Assembly: GCF_032062135.1 (NCBI RefSeq)
Contig: NC_092863.1
Coordinates: 15,778,693-15,842,692 of the forward strand
DNA length: 64,000 bases
Reading direction: 5' to 3'
From: Pyxicephalus adspersus
Lineage: Eukaryota; Chordata; Amphibia; Anura; Pyxicephalidae
How positions within the stretch are numbered: position 1 is the stretch's first letter; each line of letters opens with the position of its first letter. The notes under the pieces were generated by a model that was given only the letters and a program-made list of their open reading frames with translations, was not told the DNA's origin and did no database searches. Shown here in pieces: positions 57,980-64,000 of this stretch. Made by a program: the position numbers and the translations under genes.

Positions 57980-58510
57980 TTTCCTTCAGTGGTGACACTT
58001 GTAATATGCAGCACAGTATACAAACTATATACGGCAGTATACACTGCGTCTGTGTGTCTGTCTCTCAGTACAAGTGTGATACTGTGCACGCAGTCAGTGA
58101 AACACTCTACCTATCTGAGTACAGAAGATTTCAGGACTGCACCCATACAGTACAATCCAACAATCTATCTGACTAATAGTGTGAGTGTGACACAGTCTAA
58201 CTAAGTAAAGCACTTTTTTTCCTTTGACAAAGCAAGCCAAGCAGCACATAAAGGTTGTGATGCTAGCAAATCTCTGTTAGGAGTGGTAAATGCAGGCATG
58301 CCCTGGCCCTATATAGGCCAATGGCTGCCTGTGTGGCATGCAGTGACCGACAGCCAATCGACTGCCTGCCACAACAAACAGAGGAGAGCATCCCTGCTGC
58401 TATTGGAGAGCCTAGGCATTATGGAGGAGGTCCCTAGGCATTGTGGGAGGGCCAAATACGGAGCTTCAAATCCAACAAAATTCGGGTCAGGTAGACCCGA
58501 ATTCGATCGG

Positions 58511-59865
58511 CCACATTATATAAAAAAACTTTTTGTGTTTGCCACAGAAAAAAGTCTTCAACTTCAAAATGCTGCATGTAGGAAATTCTACAAAAGATCT
58601 ATTATAAAACAGTTCTTAATAAAATAAGATCCTCATAATAAAACTTATATGGTTAAAAAGGAAATATATTAGGTAATAGATTATTTACACATGTTAAGCA
58701 CATCCCACTGTTGAAATCATCAATATTCAACAACACCCCTTCCCCTGTCCCAGGTATTTTGAATTTGGTTTTACTTACAGAAGGAGGTGCTTTAAAAACC
58801 TTCATTGCAGTGGACTAACAAAAGGGTGGCCAGCAGATAATTTTCATCAATTCTATTTCCCATAAGCAGCAGTTGATAAAGTAACGGTTTTCTTTGTCAT
58901 TCATGATTTTTCTTTTATATTGTTACTTGATGATAGGTGTGGACATCATTCTACTGTTTCAGGATGTAGTCGCAAAAAGAGCTACATCCTGTGCTGTAGA
59001 TGACCCACATACCTCTAATTTGAATATTTATACTACTGTTATAAGAATAATTTGTTAACAAAAATATAGTATTGCAGCCTTTGATAAAAGTTGAACATTA
59101 AGGCTGCCTAAACCTACCCTCTGCCATCTCAGGGCACAAGAGGTCTTCTGTATTATCTGGTGATGTACTTATTATGTAAGCTGCAATTAGGTAAGCTGAA
59201 TTGCTGACCTGGTTCTATATTATCCAGCTTGTCTGGTTGGTTTTCTGATCCTTAGTTCAGTGCAATTATGGGACAATGAGAAGGGTTGGGTATAACGCAT
59301 GCAAACTTTTGTGCAAAACAGGGTAGACGGGGTAAAATAAAACAGAACAATTGGATTTTTTATGGTATTGAGTCAGTCAATTTATAATAATAATGCAATT
59401 TACTTTACAAATCAAACATTAAAAACAAAAAATAATTACAAACCAATGTGTAACTGACAGCGTGTATCTTTGCATATATTGCTGCTACCACCAAAAATCA
59501 TATACTAAACAAATGTAAATATATACATATTTGCTACACATGGTCTTCAAAGATAGCATATCAATAAAGTTGGCAGAGCAGTGTCACTTTTCAACGCGTT
59601 TCGCAGTAGTGAAATACCTGCTTAATGAAGGAATGGTAAGTACACATGCTATTAGGCTAACGTCACAACTTGGAATTTTTACAGTATCTGGCTAGGTGAG
59701 TAGGAAGGACGGGGTACAGCATTGTGCACAGATATGCAATAGCTCACTGACTCCTTTAAATGGGAGCAAATCCTTGTGCACACACATATACGCACGAGAA
59801 ATAAAGCGGGAGCAAGATTACAAGATGTCCTTCCACTTCTGTGTTTTTCAGCTGTGACACTGGAT
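58511..59865. other. Intergenic, nothing firmly recognised
   Basis: AT-rich. A short GC-rich island AACGCGTTTCGCAGTAGTGA at about 59594-59613 stands out and may be a transposon remnant; no second copy is in this window. Confidence 0.4.
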
Positions 59866-60032
59866 CTGATTTATTAAAGCTTTCCAAGGCTGAAGAGGAT
59901 ACCTTCGAAACATTTGCTAGCAAGAAGCAAATGACTTTGAACAAATCCATTCCAGGTTTGCTGGATCACACAGCTTCACTGATGAAAGTGCATCCTCTTC
60001 AGCCTTGGAGAGCTTTAATAAATCAAGCCCAC
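59866..60032. mobile_element. Foldback MITE (CAGGTTTGCTGGATCAC family)
   Basis: The left arm (TGATTTATTAAAGCTTTCCA, AGGCTGAAGAGGATACC) is mirrored by the right arm (CATCCTCTTCAGCCTTGGAG, AGCTTTAATAAATCAAGCCC). The centre contains TTCCAGGTTTGCTGGATCAC and CTTCACTGATGAAAGTG. Confidence 0.8.
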
Positions 60033-62716
60033 TGTGTGGATAAATAAGAGAGGGGGTAAATTTGGTCTGTTTTGTTTCAGCCTGTCCTATCTATTTTGTT
60101 CAGTAATTGTGTTATCTGCATGGTTGTTTTCAGGTGTGTGGCTGTGTCTACTGACACCAAAACATCAAATATACAACCAGGGAATGAGCATTCCTAACAA
60201 TGAGTTCAGCAATGGCTGTTTTTACATGACCTTCCGTGGTGGGTCCACTTTAAGAGCCTCATCTATTGAAGTGAAAGGGCCATGCAGTGCAGTTATACCC
60301 TGATCACAAACTGCATGAGGACATCCCTGGGCAATCAAAGAGGGCAGAGTAGGCATGTTAATTGGGGATGGGATTGTAAAAGTTCCCTAAATAGATGCAT
60401 TATTGAGAGTTGAATCTACATGGACGTTTTCCCCAGCCTTTATCCTGAGGCTTTAGAAGCCCATGTTTGAAATTCACATGCATTCCAATGGCCTAACCTA
60501 CACCAAGGCTGGTGTTTCCTTGAGGCACTTTTTTGAGCGTTATAGAAAAAGCTCCTTGCAACGTTTTAAAAACGCAGGGAAAACCTAGGAGCGCTGGGCT
60601 CAAGCGTCATCACGGTTTCCCTTTTTTCTGCTATTCAGCACCAGAGGTGAATGGGGATACTTGTCCTCATTTGCTTTCTAGTGACTGGGGATCCCACACT
60701 GTCAGTGTTTGCTGTTTTTTTTAACATATAAGGTTCACATTATCATGTCTGCTGTCATCATTAGAGTCCGTGTGTTTAGTGGTTCGTAGATCCGAAAAGG
60801 TTTGGGACCGCTGTTTTACTTAATATTGGAACAATTCAGACTGCAGTGTGTATGGCCAGCAGGGTCAATACCAGGTTCTAATAGCTATCTGTTTTCATAT
60901 TTGGGAGATCTAGCCTTACTTCCTGAGTTTTTGCAGTTATTCGGCTTGTGGACTGAAGGCTTAAGAAAGATGATGGGTCTTCATTTGAAGTCATCAAGAT
61001 TGTCACTTTGTAGTCAAGTTTGTCAAGTTTGTAGAATTTGTTTAGCTGTTTTAGCAGTTTGTGTAGATGTGTTGCCCTAGTGGGTTCTACACCCCATAAC
61101 TAACGTTAAATGCCTGTATGCACCTAATCCAACCTGGTCTATGTTCCTGTACTGCACCCGCCACCATGTTGCCAAAACCTGCCTGTTACTCGACTTGCCT
61201 TTTTATCAGTGTTTCTGTTCCCTGTTTACTGGTACTCGGGCCCCCTAGCTTCCAATGTGTCCTGTCATTAACATCAGAGCCAGAATGGCAAGGAAGGCTA
61301 CCATCACCACCTTTGACAATCACCAGATAGGTGACAAGGTAATCTATGCTCCCGGACTCCCTAGGACAATCGGACAAGCCCCTACCTAAATTTTTTTTAT
61401 TTTAATCTCAGTCCAAACAATCTTGTGAGTTTTTGTGTATAAAGAGACTTCATCTAGCCTTTCCAGAGTAGATGGGCCCCATATGAAGGACGTAAACTTG
61501 TTTAAAAAACAGCTCAGGTGATTGCTTATCTGCATATATGCAGGTTTGGGTATTCAAACTTTCAATACAACAGCCCAGCTAGGTAGCATGATTTATAAAA
61601 TCATCAGGCACACATTATCTTTGTAAAATAAATTTATATTTGTTTTTTATTCCAGTTTAATAAATTAACATAATCAAACCTAATATTACAAATACAACAT
61701 TATCAGTTTTAAAAATAAACACTGACCGAGGTTAAGAAAAAGTATAATATAGCAGAGGGGAAGAAAGAAAATATATAGAGACTGAATGACACAGGTGGAT
61801 ATTTATAACTTTCTTTTGAAAGTTCTAGATGCCTAGCTGTGAGTCTCTGAGCTTTAGCAAGTATGAGGGTAATAAAGTCAAAGTGATATTACATTAGCCT
61901 TGTGCCATTATCTTTAAATGGTACTGAATACATCCAACCAATGTAAACCTCTGACCTATGTCACAACACAAAACAATGCACAAAAACAAATGCCTTGTGA
62001 TGCGGTATGCAGCATCAGAAAATGTTGTTTATGGTGCATCTGAAACCTCTAATAAAAGCATGGACTGCTTCCATACAACATTTAATAACTTATTGAAACT
62101 AACTGGACAGGTTTTCAAAGAACATGTAAAGCTATATTCACATTAAAAAACAATAGTGCATTATAAAAGACAAGTGTGAATGCATGCTAGCCATACATAG
62201 ATTTTGTATTTAATTTACAAGCAAGCATTCCACCATCTATTAAAAAATCAAACTATGCAATAAATGTAATTAGGACAGTTATTCACATTACCTACTCAAA
62301 ATAAAGTTTTGACTAGAGATAAAGTTTAAGTACCAGTCTGTCAGCATCCAAATAAAAAAATCTGCTTTGACTTGGGTGAACTGAATTCTGATTATTTTGC
62401 ATTGCCAAACCAGTGGCTTCCCTGCATTACTAAACACATAAGAATATCATCAAGGTATCGCACACGCATTTGTGTGCCGTACTAATTCTCCGTGTAATCC
62501 TTTGATTCTTATAAACAACAAAACATGTCATTCAAAACCTGGGTGTGTTCCTAAAAAAAAAAAAAAAAACAGTCAATGTCAAGTTTTTTAAACACAACAA
62601 ATTTTAGTGCCATTGTAATATAGGGTTTAGCTTTTAAAAAGATGACTGCATTTGACGTAAATGTATTTATTTCATTTGTTTCATGGTTTTGTCCTGCCCA
62701 TTGACGCATCTGATGA
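60033..62716. other. Intergenic, nothing recognised
   Basis: 2.7 kb with no frame of known family. A poly(A) run lies at about 62552-62568. Confidence 0.45.
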
Positions 62717-62763
62717 TATATATAAATATATATATATTTATATATATATCTGTATATCTATAT
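62717..62763. repeat. (TA)-rich microsatellite beside the mariner-like MITE
   Basis: An imperfect ATATAT tract with GTATATCTATATA at its right end. A second TA tract (63113-63137) lies on the other side of the MITE. Confidence 0.9.
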
Positions 62764-62764
62764 A

Positions 62765-63108
62765 CAGGTTGTCAATCAAAAATCCAGTCATCGATAATCC
62801 GCATCCTTCAGTTTCCCAGCATGAATTTTGGATCGCTTTTTCAATAAAGGGACTGCAGTACACTATTTGGCCACTAATGTTTTCTTGGCACTGTCCTGCA
62901 AAAACAGCAGTTAGGTCTTGCTTGCTAAACTAAATACACGTTGAGACGTCTTTGCTGCCTGCTCCCTGGAACTGTGCCAGACGTCTGCAGGTGCTGCGAG
63001 AAGTAGGTTGGCCTGTGTGTGGAGGTAAGTATGAAAAAAAATCCAGAATTTTCAAATATCCAACACATCCCAGGTCAGGAGGTTGCCGGATTTTTGATTG
63101 TCAACCTG
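62765..63108. mobile_element. mariner-like MITE (CAGGTTGTCAATCAAAAATCC ends)
   Basis: The left terminus CAGGTTGTCAATCAAAAATC and the right terminus GGATTTTTGATTGTCAACCTG are near-perfect inverted repeats. They are flanked by TA (62763-62764, 63109-63110), as for Tc1/mariner. It is 344 bp and non-coding. It appears to have inserted into a TA microsatellite now split on both sides. Confidence 0.85.
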
Positions 63109-63110
63109 TA

Positions 63111-63539
63111 TGTGTATATATATATATATATATACATACATATATACAATGTGTTTTTTCTGGTGACTGGAATTGAAATAAAATATAAAAAAAACCCTGT
63201 TTGTTGACTAAAACAAATGTTCTTGACTACTTTTGCTGTTCTTCTGAAATAACATATGGTGGGCCTTCTCAAATAATATTTGGTACACATTCTTTTGATT
63301 ATTGAACACTGGTAGAAGCATACTACATAAATGCTATTATTGTTATATTTTTAGACAATGGATTAGACAAAACATTCCATTTTCATTCATATTCACAACC
63401 AATGTTAGAGATAATGGTAAAATCATAAATATGATCAATTACAGAGTTGGTATTGGTGTTTAGTATAAAGTTGCAGGTACATTGAATACTTGTAGCCAAT
63501 CCAAATTTTAAATTGATCTTGGCAATGATCAAAATGACC
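63111..63539. other. Intergenic, nothing recognised
   Basis: A (TA)n tract at 63113-63137, then AT-rich unique-looking sequence. Confidence 0.45.
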
Positions 63540-63680
63540 ACGAGGCCTGGTTCATTAAGATAGATTATCATGGATGAACCAGGCTGATTCAGAAAACCTG
63601 GAATGGATTTATCATCATTATTCATTTGCTGGATCACCCAGGTTCATCCATCATAGTCTATCTTCTCCAGGCTTGGAGAA
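63540..63680. mobile_element. Foldback MITE, GATAGATTATCATGGATG variant
   Basis: The left arm (GAGGCCTGGTTCATTAAGAT, AGATTATCATGGATGAACCA) is mirrored by the right arm (CCCAGGTTCATCCATCATAG, TCTATCTTCTCCAGGCTTGG). Same type as 31785-31910. Confidence 0.75.
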
Positions 63681-64000
63681 AAATCTACAGTCAGCAGGTT
63701 TTTCTGCTAATGAGCACATTTATGGAGGACTCTGGGATGGTGCCTGCATGGAAGATAGGTAGGAGGGGAAGGATGCAAAGTGAGCTATAGTCTATTTCCA
63801 GAGTGGAGATATTCATTGAGTGCAGTGACTCTGGTTAGGCAGATCTCATACACAAAAGAGCATTCAGGGAACTCCTTGGCAGGTGCTAAACGCATGTTTT
63901 TCAACATAAGAATTATACATTTTACTTTTTTTTAACCTTTTTTATTTATTTTTGTTTTATCTATTTGATTCTGGTATCATTCCTTCTTAAACAGTTTAAT
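63681..64000. other. Window end, nothing recognised
   Basis: No gene or repeat was identified. Confidence 0.45.

Larger units (their letters stand above)
52715..58510 (-). mobile_element. Degenerate hAT (BED-type) DNA transposon
   Basis: The minus strand carries an ordered but broken hAT transposase from about 57720 to 54550. Outer zones at about 52720 (TTATTCGGGTGAACGAAC, ATCGAATTC) and about 58475-58510 (AAATTCGGGTC, GACCCGAATTCGATC) share ATTCGGGT/CGAATTC words. They are taken as the approximate ends, but exact terminal repeats and the 8-bp duplication were not resolved. A perfect 9-bp stem ATTCGGGTC...GACCCGAAT lies at 58480-58502. The element also contains two opposed blocks of 76-bp repeats. 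Confidence 0.65.

Overview
This is vertebrate nuclear DNA, most likely from an anuran amphibian. It has multi-exon genes with canonical splice sites, no operons, and very dense transposon debris (Harbinger-like, hAT, piggyBac-like, mariner-like, CACTG-ended, L1/Tx1, CR1, SINEs). The frog assignment is an inference from protein similarity and repeat style; no species marker was tested. There is one assembly gap (28772-28895).

The only gene that looks intact is znf281 (ZNF281/ZBP-99, a GC-box-binding four-finger transcription factor). It lies on the minus strand from a CpG-rich promoter near 17.5-17.8 kb to a stop codon at 3105. Six coding exons were joined by splice site and reading phase: 17391-17077, 8345-8244, 6907-6799, 5773-5690, 5517-5399 and 4730-3105. 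They give about 784 residues. Its 8.7-kb first intron holds a 4-kb minisatellite of 41-bp units (12549-16533).

From 19.3 to 30.1 kb there is a second minisatellite (27/31-bp units). It is split by a nest of mobile elements. The outermost is a 5.87-kb DNA transposon (20099-25969) with CACTG termini and a TTA target duplication, carrying a decayed transposase-like gene. A mariner-like MITE and a 5'-truncated L1/Tx1 LINE sit inside it, each with its own clean target duplication. The two array halves rejoin exactly when the outer element is removed.

From 36.8 to 45 kb (minus strand) are three exons of a broken NXPE-family gene with at least three reading-frame lesions. From about 52.7 to 58.5 kb is a degenerate hAT element whose BED-type transposase reads on the minus strand and which holds 76-bp tandem repeats in two opposing arrays. 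The rest is intron or intergenic sequence scattered with MITEs and SINEs. No RNA gene, CRISPR array or bacterial-type operon was seen.
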